From positions 74,801,001 to 74,865,000 of the forward strand of contig NC_134109.1 of assembly GCF_040939455.1 (NCBI RefSeq): 64,000 nt of DNA, read 5' to 3'. Of this stretch, positions 1-13,635 are shown piece after piece. Source of the stretch: Microcebus murinus (taxonomy: Eukaryota > Chordata > Mammalia > Primates > Cheirogaleidae). Both the position numbers and the translations under genes were made by a program. Numbering within the stretch: position 1 is the stretch's first letter; every line of letters begins with the position of its first letter. The notes beneath the pieces were generated by a model. It saw nothing but the letters and a program-made list of their open reading frames with translations. It was not told the DNA's origin and ran no database searches.

Positions 1-1320
<1,320 letters not shown>

Positions 1321-3399
1321 GGGCGTGAGCAGGTACTTTATCTTCTCTCCGGTGCATCCCTCACCTTTTCGCTCTTTGCCGTGGGGAGACAAGTGAAATT
1401 CCTTCTCTAGATGGAGATGCTGGTTGGGGGAGGGAGGGTGGGGTAGACAATGGGGGCGCTTTTAAATCTCCCTGGGAGAGGACAGCGTGGCTGAGAGTGA
1501 GGCTGCCTTCCGTGCCTCTGTGGATCCGATACGGGGGTGGGGAAGCCTTGATGAAAGTTCATTAGGCTGAAGTGTAAATGCAGGTGTGAAGCTGCCTCTG
1601 AGGATAGGCTTCTGGGCACAAGCGTGCACCTAACAGGTGCCTAGCTGTGAGCACCGAGTGGAGTGGCCATGGTTAAAGGTCTCGCTTTCTTCTGCGCAAA
1701 CCCAGATGCTCTGCTGTTTTTATTTTTTTACTTTTATTTTTTTACTAATGGGAGGAGGGGGTACTGCTTAGATGAACTGTGGTCTAATCTCAGTTTGAGA
1801 CCCAGTATTCTACTAGCAGAAACAGAGCTGCTCACAACGGCACCCCACCCCCACTTTCTTTATTGGGCCTTGGCTTTATCCCCTCAACCAGCAGATCCTG
1901 GTTTCTGTTTTTAAATTTACATTTTGTTTTCAGTTCTGTCTAGAGCACCAGACTGCTAATTAGCTCAGGGGTCGGTATTAGGAGACACTAGTTGGAAGAG
2001 TTTCATAGAAATGTACCAAAAGCACAATGGGAAAGTGGTTGTCATCCTTTTAAAAATACAACTGTGGAAGGGTTGCTAACTCATCTTAGGCATATAACAC
2101 AGCCTCAATTATGCACAGGGATCATAGCACATATGTGTATTACGTAAGCCACACCACCATGAACCTTCAGTTCAAGAACCAACAAGGTGGTTGGGGAGCT
2201 ACCGGCCCAGGGACTGGGAAGAAGGGTGCAGAGCATGGGCTTGAGTTCACTCACAATGCACTTTTGCATAAAATGATGTTTAAAGAAGAAACCAACACTT
2301 TGGAACCAGTGGGACCACTGAGGTCCTCTGCTAGAACTGGTGCCTTTACCCCCCAGAAAGCAGCTTTTCACTGGGAAGGAGTAAAAGAGTCTACTAACAA
2401 TAGAAAATGGTATAAGGTGTAAATAAACATTAGGGCTAAGGCAGGCATTTCTTATTTTCCTTCTGAACAGGGAGGAGATGCAAGGATGGGGAAGGGGAAA
2501 TATTCCATTATCTAGTTAGCTTCCAGATGGAATGTTGATCCCCCAACTCAAACTTGGTATGTTTTCCCAACCTTCATTCCTACCCCCTTAGGCCCTGTAT
2601 TGGTGCCTTCTCTGGCAGGCAGACACTTTTGGAGTAAAGGATCTTAGACAAGGAGTGAATGAGTGAGAAAGTCCCAAGGGAAATGTGCTTAACATCTTTA
2701 GATTTCCCAAAATGGGCTGCACAACTCAAAATCATTATGGTCTATACTTTGGCTTTCCCAAAACCTTGAAGACTGTGATCCTAAGAATGTAGATTACAGT
2801 AAATAATCTGTAAATTAAATGTTTACATTTAAATGTCCTCACAGGGCAATTTTCATTGTTTTAAATGTCCTCACAGTGTAATTTTCAGGCACTGGTCTAT
2901 GACTGAATTGTTGATCATTAGTTTATTATTTTGAAATATAATTTAAAACATATAAACACATGTGTGTACAACATAGGTACATAAACACACAAAGATACCT
3001 ACATATAAAACCTATATTTTAAGACACCTATTTGTCCAAGTAGCCTCTTTTAAATAAAAATCTTACTTTTTCACCACATTTTGAAAACAACTTTTTATTA
3101 ATCATTCATAAGTTATTTCACACTTACTATATTGTGCTTCCCCTTTTGAGTCCTATCAACTCCATTTTTAATTAATAATTTGTCCTGATAATGCTATATT
3201 AAATATGAAATGGTTCTGTATAGAGCCGGGCATCTCTGCATTTCCTCAGAGCGTTATTTCATTTTGCTAGATTCTGACTGTTTCAGTTCCTCTCTGGTTG
3301 AAGATCCTCACTTAAGTCAACTGGGAAGTTCTTTACATCTCTTATTTAAAACCCATTCTGCTCTATTAAAGTAGTGGTTTGGGATGAAAAATAGAATAC
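1321..3399. other. Intergenic, no gene recognised
   Basis: No supported coding region. The block contains a T-rich patch near 1718-1745, largely unique sequence, an A/T-rich stretch with scattered TATA and ACAC runs at 2930-3060, and a short direct duplication at 2828-2887. Short open frames lack any recognisable protein similarity. Confidence 0.6.
2828..2887. repeat. Short direct duplication, 28-bp copies
   Basis: Two 28-bp copies (2828-2855 and 2860-2887), both beginning TTTAAATGTCCTCACAG and ending AATTTTCA, are separated by 4 bp and differ at only two positions. This is a local tandem duplication, not a known repeat family. Confidence 0.8.
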
Positions 3400-3409
3400 T
3401 CATAGAATA

Positions 3410-3560
3410 AACTTTGATGTTCATTAGACAATCTGGGAATGTTCATTAAAAATACATGGGATGCTGGGAACCCATCCCAGACCTGCCAAATTAAAACCTA
3501 TGGAAGCAAGGTTTCGGTACTGGCATTGTTAACAAATTCTAGTCAATGGCTCTGCTAACA
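3410..3560. repeat. Possible hAT-Charlie MITE fragment (MER5/MER58-like)
   Basis: The arrangement of TCTGGGAA, a run resembling GTTCATTAAAAATAC, and later AACAAATTC resembles the palindromic layout of short non-autonomous hAT-Charlie elements. It is diverged, and the family name is tentative. Confidence 0.4.
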
Positions 3561-3629
3561 AAAGTTGAAAATTTTTACTTCCATGAGTATTAATGCAGGA
3601 ATGAGTCCTAGAGATCAGGAAATCTCATC

Positions 3630-3715
3630 TCCTTTTTTCATAGACATTGAAATTGACCCAAAGCTGAAGTGGCTTGCCTAAAGTCAAACAGATAGCAAAG
3701 CTAAAAGCTGTGAAG
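3630..3715 (+). repeat. MIR fragment
   Basis: The order of the motifs (CAAAGCTGAAGTGGCTTGCC, then AAGTCAAACAG, then AGCTAAAAGCTG) matches the diverged core of a mammalian-wide interspersed repeat. It is short and old. Confidence 0.45.
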
Positions 3716-6387
3716 AAAGCAGTATTAAGAGCGCTAGAGAAGAATATTAAAATAATTTAAAAAGATGAAAAATGTGATCTTTGAGTAAGAAAAGGGGAAT
3801 TAGAGTGGTTCAGCTCATGGGGATACAGTCACTTGCAAGCATCTAAACAAACATAATATCTGGGTTGTTGGCATTACAAATCCATGTCTTACCAGAGCAG
3901 AGAAATACTCTCCACATCTAGATAGAAAATCTTTAAAGGACATGGTTGAATATTACAATGCAGGGAGAGAATGTAGAGTTACTAACAATGATCCCATTTA
4001 TTACATGAGTGTGTCTGGATTTGCTGTTATCCTTATATATGCTTAAAACTTCATTTTTTTTTATCAACCACAGATTCCCAGATGAAACTTTTAGTTTTGC
4101 AGCTTCAAATATTTGGTAGAGGAAACTTCATAGAAACTTTGTATGTGTTGTAAGAATGAAAGTTAGTCTACTGACCTCTATTCTACTAGACTGTAAATTC
4201 CTGGAAAGCAGAGGACATGCCTCATATATCATGGTACTTTCCATAGTGTCTTTAGCACTGTGGAAATTCAAGCATGTGTTGAAGGTAGCTACTCCAGCTC
4301 CCTATTTCCCTCAACCTGGGAGAACTGCACTTTCCTTGAGTAAGTCATGTGTCCTGGCTGTCCTCCATGACTGTAAGTGACGTTCAAGCAAGAGAGAAGA
4401 AAGAGGCTCTCTTGCTAAGTGGAAGTCCCTCCACACTTGGGATAGCCTGGACTCCGTAGTAGAAAGCCATCTTGCTAACCACAAGCCCCCTGCTCCCGCT
4501 TCTATCCTTCTCTCACCACTGTGGTGCCAACGCCCACTAAACTAACCCAGGGAACACTGCTGAGCATGCAAGGCTTGGGGTGCAGTATCAGAGAGGCAGC
4601 CTTGGAAAGCCGATTGCAGCCCTGGATACATCTGCCCTGGGAAGAGCCAGCATCTGTAGCCTCCTGGGATTTGTGAGGCTTGGGAGGGACTGCATTCGAT
4701 TTGGGATTGGTCTCTGTGTGGAAGTCCTCTACATTTCATTCACAAACAGCTAGGATTAACTGAGCTTTATCTCCCCCAGTGGCCTACATACATCTGTTTC
4801 CTAATGAAACCATCAAATTGTCTTCTTAAGGGGCAAACCTATCCTGTCTTGTGAGCCTTAAAAGAACATAACTGGCAGATAGAATCTATTCCTCCTCTTT
4901 GCTACAAAGTGATTTTTCTCTTTCTTTTTACTTTTGTATCTCCTTCTCTGTTTTTAAACCTCAGCTCAAATGTTTAGGGAAATACCTTTGTTTTTGCTGT
5001 TTATACAAATTTATGAAGTATTATTTCCAAAGGAAGTAAAGCCATCCAATCTTCTAATCTTAAATAGCCCCAAATAGGGTGGCTTGCTTTGTAGTTAAGG
5101 ACTCTCCAGAGCCCATTACCTTCAGAATTATTATGCAATCTCATGGACCCAAATGCCAAGCCATATCTGAGCCCCAAGAAACTATGTATCCAAATGGTGG
5201 GGGAAATCTAACAACTTCTGCCTGCCAGTCCTTTGAATAAAAGGGTATGTATCCCTTTAAAAAAAATCACATGTACAAATTCCCCATTCCCTACCCACCT
5301 TGTATAGAGAGAATATACCTATGTGTAGTAATATCTCAGGGATTAACGTAATATGGCATTGTGGTCAAAACAGATGTGTGAAATCACAGCAAATAAATTA
5401 ACACTCCGTTAGGAATCAAATCAGCCCCGCTGACACATAATCTTTCACATTGATGTCAAGTCGTGATTCCCATTCACATCGAGAGCTTCCCAGGGGGGCT
5501 CATTAAACCTGCATGGAGAGATTTCTTTTAAGTCAATGCTATTCAAAAGTCATTCAGTTACACTGACAGAAGAGCCTGCCTGGGGTCTGGGCACGCTCCT
5601 CACGCTTTCATTGTCGCTGTCCAGCCAGAGTCCCAGCCGGGCTGGATATAGTCGGGCTTCCTGCTGAGTGCCTTTCCAGTCTGTATGAAAGAGATGAGGA
5701 AATTGCAGGGGAGATGCACGTGGGTAGGATCTGCCCTTCACAGAATTGTTAAGCTGGGAGAATATATTTCAGTTCCCACATGTGCCCAGCCTGCACTTCT
5801 TCTACAAAAGACTATGCTGCTAAAAGTTAGAGCTAAAAGTTGGATCCATCCTGGTGCTTCCTATCGATGGCCAAGATTATTATGTGGAATTGGTATTCTT
5901 CCCAAAGGAGCCTTCTCTGAGATCAGGAGCTTATTATTTTCAAGGTTCTTTCTTGCTCTCTTAATTGTATGTGGATTCCCCTGGTTGCCTGGTATCTTGA
6001 CCTCCCGGAAATTCAGTCAGTTTCTGTTTTTGCCAGAATCCTGGGGCTCAGGCATTACTCAGCCCAGAGGCTTTTGTGTTTTCTCAATTTTTGTCAACCT
6101 ACCTGCCTTCTAATCACTCTTAGGCACGAGCATTCAAATCAGGTATGGAGAGCCTCTTGTTTCTGCAGCTGGGTGGGACTGGACACTCACTCATCACCCA
6201 CCACATGCTCAGTCAAGGGTTTGTCAAGAGCAGGGACCCCAACTTGCCCGCAGGATCTGGTTCAATCTTCTCTGACCTTCAGATCCTCACCCCAAATTTC
6301 TTTTTGATGTACTCTCATCATTCCACCTTGAATATAGACTGCCCTTGGTCAAATCTCCCACACCAAGAACTCTCTCTAAATCCACAT
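3716..6387. other. Intergenic, mostly unique sequence
   Basis: No gene is supported. A short L2-like 3' end lies at about 4175-4290 (plus strand), with the typical order of CTAGACTGTAAATTCCTGG, then AGCAGAGGACATG, then GTGTCTTTAGCACTG. An open frame at 5685-6113 has no recognisable domain, no conserved context and average composition, so it is treated as chance. Confidence 0.55.
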
Positions 6388-6656
6388 ACTTGGTGGAGCA
6401 TGGCTCACGCCTGTAATCCTAACACTCTGGGAGGCCCAGGTGGGAGAATCACTTGAGGTCAGGAATTCGAGACCAGCCTGAGCAAGGGCGAGACCTCATC
6501 CCCACTAAAAATAGAAAAAATTAGCTGGGTATGGTGGTATGCTCCTGAAGTCCCAGCTACTAGGGAGGCTGAGGCAAGAGAATTGCTTGAGTACAAGAGT
6601 TTTGAGGTTGCTGTGAACTAGGCTGATGCCCAGGCAACAGAGCAAGACTCTGTCTC

Positions 6657-6687
<31 letters not shown>

Positions 6688-6694
6688 AAAAGAA
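6388..6694 (+). mobile_element. Alu-family SINE
   Basis: This is a complete two-arm Alu-like element. It opens with GGCTCACGCCTGTAATCCT, has a middle CACTAAAAATAG stretch, a right arm with GTTGCTGTGAACTAGGCTGATG, and ends in GTCTC plus an A-rich tail. The right arm wording is the strepsirrhine type. It is silent non-coding DNA. Confidence 0.92.
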
Positions 6695-7061
6695 ATAATG
6701 CACATCCTTTTGACCTTTGAGTCTCCCACCATCATGCTTCACCCACCCTCTGCCCCTTACTACACCATCATAAAGGAATGTAATCGGATACATGAGCGCA
6801 CACCAGGGTGTTAAGAACTGATAACTAGTTAATGTGTTATCCAGCTCAGAGGAATTATCCTCATTTAAGTTGCAAAGCCTTCATCCAAAGAAGTGAAGTT
6901 TTCTAGGTAGTTTTCCAGCACTGCATATAAGGAAAGAATAGCTATTTGGGGGCAAGGGATGTTTTGAACCCTCCCAAATAACACCACACAAGCACCTGCA
7001 TATTTTATTGATCTATAAAGTGGTCCTGCTTGTCTAAATACAGGAATTACACACATGTGAT

Positions 7062-7245
7062 AGTGCTTAAACTTTAATATACCTTAGAATCATCTGGGAA
7101 CTTTTGAAAAATCCCAGTGCCTAAGCTTTACCCCAGACCAATTAACTCAGCATTCTGGAGATGAGATCTATACTGTAGTATTTTTTCCTTAAAAAAACTC
7201 TCCAGGTAATTCCAATGTGCAGTCAAGTTTGAGCACTAGTGCAAT
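7062..7245 (+). mobile_element. MER20-type hAT-Charlie MITE
   Basis: The element has the inverted layout of MER20: it starts near TAGTGCTTAAACTTTAATAT, continues with AGAATCATCTGGGAAC, then after an inner spacer AGGTAATTCCAATGTGCAG and GAGCACTAGTGC. The outer arms are imperfect inverted repeats. It is non-coding and non-autonomous. Confidence 0.7.
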
Positions 7246-8011
7246 AATATACAGTACCAACTACGTAGGCACAACAGCCCTGCAGGGCTCCAGTAAAACA
7301 GGCTTTCTCTTCATGCTAGGAATGGTGCTTCTGGACACAAAGCCAGAGTTTCATTCTGAAAATGTGTTCATGTGGTTCTGTAAGTACTTAATATAATCCA
7401 TACCAGCTAAGTAGTTAGTTGCTAAACTGCAAACACCCATCTCATTTCATCTCAGTCCACTCCTGGCCATCTGGTCCTCTGTATTCCCATTACTGGGCCA
7501 TGTGTGTATTAATGAAATGATTGTATCCGATTACATCTTTTATTCAGAGCACAAGAAGAACAGTCCATGTATTTTGTTCTCCAGCATCACTGTTTCCATC
7601 AGGATGCCAATAATTAAGTTTTTATATTTCATACACAGGTAGATGGTCTTCCATCAAGGTAAGGAGTATGAGTCAAATGTTTTTGCTTACGGTAAAATTT
7701 CAGTGTTGCTGCTTGCTATCTACAGGATAGATATTTCATTCAAAAGCATAGAATTTCCCATGTCAGATACGTGTTAGTGGCTTTCATTTTAAATTGTCTA
7801 TCATGTAGTTTGTATTAATGACCAAGTTGTGATGATTGGTACACAAGAGGAATCACCTAAGAGCTGAGCTAGTCACTTTTTTCCCTCTAATTTCTCTAAA
7901 CTTTGTCTCTGCAACAGGTCAGATGATCAGAAAGCTACATGCCTAGTTTATATTATGCTGTCATTGCTTATTGGAGTAGGGGATGGTGTGGGGGAAGGGG
8001 ACTCATTTCTT
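7246..8011. other. Intergenic, no gene recognised
   Basis: No coding signal or clear repeat is visible up to the T-rich start of the next SINE. The last 15 bases (7997-8011) are the left target-site copy of that SINE. Confidence 0.5.
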
Positions 8012-8355
<344 letters not shown>

Positions 8356-8714
8356 GGGGACTCACTTCTTAACCCGAATAGTTACCACAGTCTTTTATGT
8401 TATTGTTGCAACCAAGACAATTCTCTTCCTAAGGAAAATTATAGTGCCAAATGTTCCAGTAAAAAAGAAAATTTTCCATCTTGTCTGACCTCTGAATGAA
8501 CAAAAGTGAATGAAGGATGGATGAATGAATGAATAGCATAGTATTCACTCTTTATCAACTAATCACATTCTCTTCTATTCCTCTACCTTCCTGGAGTATA
8601 CATTAAAAAACTGATAGCTCTTCATGGATATCTAGTGTGTGTATATGTGCATTGCTACAACCAAATTCTCCCAACCCACTTTAATATTTGATATTTGCAT
8701 ATATAGATTCTTGA

Positions 8715-9330
8715 CCCTCTTGTTCATTCATTTGTTCAATGAAAATTTATTCATTGCCTACCATGTGCCAGGAGGATATAGTTGTAAGCAAAACAATATG
8801 GTCCCTGATTTCATGGAGTTTAAAACCTAGTAAGAGAGACATATATTATTTATTCTAATATTAGTTAGTCAAATAATCTCAAATATTAAAGTGTAATTTT
8901 AAAACTGTGATAAGTAACTACAATAGATAGCTCCGAGATATGTCGCCATAAGTACATAATGGAATGGGGCAGGGAGGAACTGACCTACTTTGTGGGGAAA
9001 GGGCAAGGGGTGAAAGGCATTCTTTAGCTGAGATCTAAAGGAAAAGTAAGCCAAGTGAAAGGGGAGGAAGAGGAGCTTTCTGAGCTGCAGGAACAGCAGT
9101 GAACATGCCCTAGGGTAGGAAAGAGTAGCACATTCAAAGAATTGCAAGGTCTCCGTGGCTGATTCACAGCAAAGAGGGGAGAGGTTTGAGATAAGGCTAG
9201 AGAGGCAGGCAGGGGTTGGATCAAGCAAGGCTTTATAAACTAGGGTAAAGACGTTGGCATATTTCCTAAGAGCAGTGTGCAACATCGAAGGCATGTAAGA
9301 GGGGAGAGGCAGGATTAAGTTTGTTTTTAA
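8715..9330 (-). repeat. Ancient L2-like repeat, antisense
   Basis: The block runs from TTCATTCATTTGTTCAATG through CTACCATGTGCCAGG and CATGGAGTTTAAAACC to a region with GAACAGCAGTGAACATGCCC and GCAAGGCTTTATAAACTAGG. The first half is the reverse complement of the classic L2 3' end; the second half is a commonly seen old repeat whose exact family I cannot name. Open frames here are incidental. Confidence 0.55.
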
Positions 9331-9563
9331 AAGTTCAGTCTATTTGCATTATGGTGAGAATAGATTGAAGGAGGTTGGCAAGAATGAATGCAAGAAAACT
9401 AGTGATGATACTAACACTGCTGGTTGGATATACGCAAGTACAGGCGTAGCTTGGAGATACTGCATGTTCATTCAGTTCCAGAGCTCTGCAATAAAGCAAA
9501 TAGGACGATATAGGGAGTCACATGGATTTTTTTAGTTTCCAGTGTATATAAAAGTTATGCTTT

Positions 9564-9894
9564 TAGCCAGGCTCAGTGACTTATGCCTGTAATCCTAGCA
9601 CTCTGGGAGGCCGAGGCAGGCAGATAGCTCAAGGTCAGGAGTTCGAAACCAGCCTGAGCAAGAGTGAGACCCCATCTCTACTATAAAAATAGAAAGACAT
9701 GAATTGGCCAACTAAAAATATATATAGAGAAAAAAATTAGCTGGGTATGGTGGCAGTGCCTGTAGTCCCAGCTTCTCGGGAGGCTGAGGCAGCAGAATTG
9801 ATTGAGCCCAGGAGTTTGAGGTTGCTGTGAGCTAGGCTGACGCCATGGCACTCTAGCCCAGGCAACAAAGTGAGACTCTGTCTCAAAAAAAAAA
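9564..9894 (+). mobile_element. Alu-family SINE inserted in Tigger1
   Basis: This is a two-arm Alu with the strepsirrhine inter-arm segment (GGCCAACTAAAAATATATA) and the right-arm wording GTTGCTGTGAGCTAGGCTGACG, ending in an A-tail. Perfect 13-bp target-site duplications AAAGTTATGCTTT flank it (9551-9563 and 9895-9907). The duplicated site is Tigger1 sequence, so the Alu is the younger element. Confidence 0.97.
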
Positions 9895-10019
9895 AAAGTT
9901 ATGCTTTCACCATACTTTAGTTTATTAAGTGTGGAATAGCATTATGTCTTAAAAATGAATTTACATTAATTTACATAAATGAATTTACATTTAAGAATAC
10001 TTTATTGCTATAAAAAATT

Positions 10020-12139
10020 GCTAATGATCATCTAAGTCATCAGCTAGTTGTAAGCTTTTTTCTGGTGGAGGATTTTGCTTCCATGTTGATGCCTGCTGAC
10101 TGATCAGGGTGGTGGTTGACAAAGGTTGGGTGGCTGTGGCTTTCTTAAAATAAGACAAAAATGAGGTTTGCTGCATCTATTGACTCTTCCTTTCACAAAA
10201 AAAATTTTCTCTGTAGCATGCAATGCTATTTGATAACATTTTACCCACAGTAGAACTTCTTTCAGAATTGAAGTCAACCCTCTCAAACCTTGCCACTGCT
10301 TTATCTACTAAGTTTATGTAATATTTTAACTCTTTTATTATAATTTCAACAATGTTCACAGCATTTTCACCAGAGGTAGATTTAATCTCAAGAAACCACT
10401 TTCTTTGCTCATCCATAAGAAACAACTCCTCTTCCGTTAAGGTTTTATCATGAGATTGCAGCAATCCAATCATATCTTCGGGCTCCACTTCTAGTTCTCT
10501 TGCTGTTTCCACTACATTTGCAGTTATTTCCTCCACTGAAGTCTTGAACCCCTCAAAGTTGTTCATGAAGGTTGGGATCAGCTTCTTCCAAAATCCTGTA
10601 AATGTTGATATTTCGACCTCCACCCATGAATCACAATGTTCTTAGTGGCATCTAGAATGGTGAATCTTTTCCAGAAGGCTTTCAGTGTACTTTCCCCCAA
10701 TCCATCAGAGGAATCACTATCTATGGCAGCTACAGCTTTACTAAACATATTTCTTAAATAATAAGACTTGGAAGTTGAAATTCCTCCTTGATCCATGGGC
10801 TGCAGAATGGATATTATGTCAGCAGGCATGAAAACAACATTAGTTGTCTTGTATATCTCCGTCAGCGCCCTTGAGTGTCTAGGTGCATTGGCAACGAGCA
10901 GTGATATTTTGAAAGGCATCTTTTCCCGAGAAATAGATCTCAACAGTGGGCTTGAAATATTCAATAAACCAGGCTACAAAAAGATATGTTGCCATCCAGG
11001 CTTTGATGTTCCATTTATAGAGCACAGAGGGAGTAGATTTAATTTTTAAGGGTCCTAGGACTTTTGGAATGGTAAACAAGCACTGGCTTCAACTTGAAGT
11101 CACCAGTTACATTAGCTCCTAGCAAAAGAGTCAGTATGTCCTTGGAAGCTTGGAAGCCAGGAATCAATTTCTTCTCTCTAGTATGAAAGTTCAGATGGCA
11201 TCTTCTTCCAATATAAGGCTGTTTCGTCTGCCTTGAAAATCTATTGTTTAGAGTAGTATCTTCTTTGATGGTCTTAGCCAGATCACCGGAATAACTTGTT
11301 GCAGCTTCTCCATCAGCACTTGCTGCTTCACCTTGCACTTTTATGCTATGAAGATGGCTTCTGTGGAGGCTAAAGCAACTCCATCTTGGATGCTAATCTG
11401 CAATGTTGACTTCTGATTAACCCCGGTTCCGGGAATGCCTAATAACTTTGATGATACCGAAAATATGTACTTACCCCAAATCCTGCCTTAGGCAAATTCC
11501 TCCTGAAGTACATATATCCTTTCCTTATGGTAGGTATATAAGCCCTGTGCAGGGGGTGGGCAGTGGTGAGAATGTGAGGATCCACCGTCTGGCTTCTGTT
11601 TGTAAGTCCTTATTAAATGTCACTTTTGGAGAAATTGGATTTTTCAGCCTCTTTCTTTGGCTTCTCATCTCCCTCAGCCTTTGAGGGTAAGTTTGCCTAT
11701 ACCTATTCACCGCACAACAGTTTCTTTCCTTAAACCTCATGAACCAACCTCTGCTAGCTTCACATTTTCTTGTGCGGCTTCTTTACTTCTCTCAGCCTTC
11801 ACAGAATTGAAGAGTGTTAGAGCCTTGCTCTGGATTAGGCTTTGGCGTAAGGGAAGGCTGGTTTGGTCTTCCATCCAGGCTACTAAAATTATTTTCATAG
11901 CAGCAATAGGGCTGTCTCACATTCTCATTATTCATGTGTTCATGGGAATAGAACTTTGAAGTTCCTTCAAGAATTTTTCCTTTGCATTTACAGCTCGGCT
12001 AACTATTCAGCACAAGAGGTCTAGCTTTTGGCCTATCTCCGTTTGGGAAATGCCTTCCTCACTAAGCTTAATCATTCCTAGCTTTCGGCTTAAAATGAGA
12101 GACATACGAACAAGTTTCACTTAAACACTTAGAGGCCAT
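10020..12139 (-). pseudogene. Tigger1 transposase pseudogene
   Basis: Minus-strand frames carry transposase segments in order: an ATG near 12139, then after the LTR insertion the blocks at 11338-11039, 11079-10879, 10964-10578 and 10623-10177. They include recognisable stretches such as NVVFMPADIISILQPMDQG and SSTVGKMLSNSIACYRE. Consecutive blocks are in different frames, so several frameshifts separate them. In the block at 10964-10578 the family's catalytic Asp before NAPGH reads Ala (LLVANAPRH). With frameshifts, an LTR insertion and a lost catalytic residue, no transposase can be made. TIGD-family host genes derive from relatives of this protein, but this copy is an ordinary dead element. 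Confidence 0.93.
11364..11719 (+). mobile_element. Solo LTR of an endogenous retrovirus inside Tigger1
   Basis: The 356-bp insertion begins TGTGGAGGC and ends CACAACA, the TG...CA ends of an LTR. It interrupts the Tigger1 transposase region and is flanked by GCTTC (11359-11363) and GTTTC (11720-11724), a 5-bp target-site duplication with one change. Inside are a TATA-like TATATAAGCCC near 11535 and an ATTAAA near 11611, giving U3-R-U5 polarity on the plus strand, opposite to Tigger1. No internal retroviral genes are present, so it is a recombination product. The family is not identified. Confidence 0.82.
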
Positions 12140-12571
12140 TGTAGGGTTATTAATTGGCCTAATTTCAATATTGTTGTGTCTCAGGGAATGGGGAGGCCTG
12201 AAGAGAGGGAGAGAGATGAGGGAACAGCCAGTCGGTGGAGCAGTGAGAACATACACCATGTGTATTGATTAAATTCTCTGTCTTAGGTGGACAGGGTTCA
12301 TGGTGCCCCCAAATAATCGCAATAGTAACATCAAATATTATTGATTACAGATCACTATTGATTACAGGTATAATAGTAATGAAAACATTTGAAATAGTGC
12401 CAGAATTACCAAAATGTGACACAGAGACAAAAAGCGAGCACAGGCTGTTGGAAAAATGGCATTGACAGATTTGCTTAATGCAAGGTTGCCACAAACCTTC
12501 AACTTTAAAAAAAAACACAGTATCTCTGAAGCGCAATAAAGAAAAGTGCGATAAAATGACGTATGCTTATA

Positions 12572-13635
12572 ACATCCTTACACACTTGCCTTCCTTCCTA
12601 TGAGGATTGTGTCTACACCGAAGAAATACTTGTATTTAACATTAATTTATAGTGTTAAATACTTTATACACATTAAATACTTGTATATAATACTTTGTCT
12701 TGTATTTAACACTATCTGCTGCAAGGAAAATGAGTTAGATGACTTCACAGGAACCATGTCAAATTCATAATGCTCTTTAATTATGCAGGAAATAAATAGG
12801 GCCTGATTATAAGGACCAACATAAAAACCTCCATGATTAGTTGAATCTTAAGTGGCACTTACTAATTTTGATGACTCTTTCAATCATGTTTGTCTCTGAA
12901 CACATTGTGGAAAGTAGCCCTCTGGCATCTAACAATTTCAAGGAAATGGTAAGAGTGGGCCCCCCAGTTAGGGAGGGCAGGGTCCTCTGCAGTCTTTTAT
13001 TTTGCCTTAGAAACCCAGATTTCACCTGGCTCTGATGAAGTTCACCACAGTTCATCAGAGGGAGGCCAGAACAAAGTCCAGGTAGAGAGTGGGGTTCTTT
13101 GCAGGAGGAAGAGCTTGTTGAGATATTAATATTTGGGGACTTCTCTGGGACTTTAGCCCATTTGTTTTGAATAACATTATTTAAAGAAGGCACAGCTATC
13201 AAATAGGACTAAAGAAATCAATACTGCTGTTGATAAACAAATCCTGATCAGAACAAAATCAAAGTAGTCTCCTTAAGAAAATATAAATTTACTCTAAGTT
13301 TGATGCTGTTACTTAAATTATTTCTGAGGCTTCACTTTTGAAATTATCTTCAGAGCCCCTTGTTAGTATGAAAGAAAATCCTCATTACTTGAAAATCACA
13401 CTTTAATTTTTTACTATAAGTTTATATAATCCAGCTTGATTACCCAATTTATTTTCATTAGTGGATTCTAAAAATACATATTTTAATGAGTCTGAATTTA
13501 AAAGAGAGAGAGAAAAATGATTTGCACCTGTATCACGTAGAGTTTCTTGGCAGCTGTGAGCTGGGAATCAGGTTCCCTCTGCTCTCCTTACAAGTTGGAA
13601 GGTTTCCTTGTGTTGACCATTAACAACCAATGACT
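12572..13635. other. Intergenic, no gene recognised
   Basis: A/T-rich sequence with repeated ATTTAACA/TTAAATAC motifs at 12620-12710 is followed by apparently unique DNA. No coding region or RNA gene is seen. Confidence 0.5.

Larger units (their letters stand above)
9441..12569 (-). mobile_element. Tigger1 DNA transposon, full-length, nested insertions
   Basis: This is a pogo/Tc1-mariner class transposon. The left end CAGGCGTAGCTTGGAGATA and the right end ATGACGTATGCTTA are diverged inverted terminal repeats, each followed outward by the TA target-site duplication (9439-9440 and 12570-12571). Removing one Alu (9564-9894 plus its duplicated site) and one solo LTR (11364-11719 plus its duplicated site) leaves about 2.42 kb, the usual length of Tigger1. 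The internal minus-strand frames encode recognisable but broken Tigger transposase. The element is a fossil, and both nested elements are younger than it. Confidence 0.95.

Noticed and set aside
5685..6113. 142-codon plus-strand frame
   Set aside because: The translation has no recognisable similarity, and a second overlapping frame of similar length exists in the same place.
10177..11338. Possible domesticated TIGD-like gene
   Set aside because: The frames are separated by frameshifts, interrupted by an LTR and missing a catalytic Asp, and the element ends are present. It is a dead Tigger1 copy.
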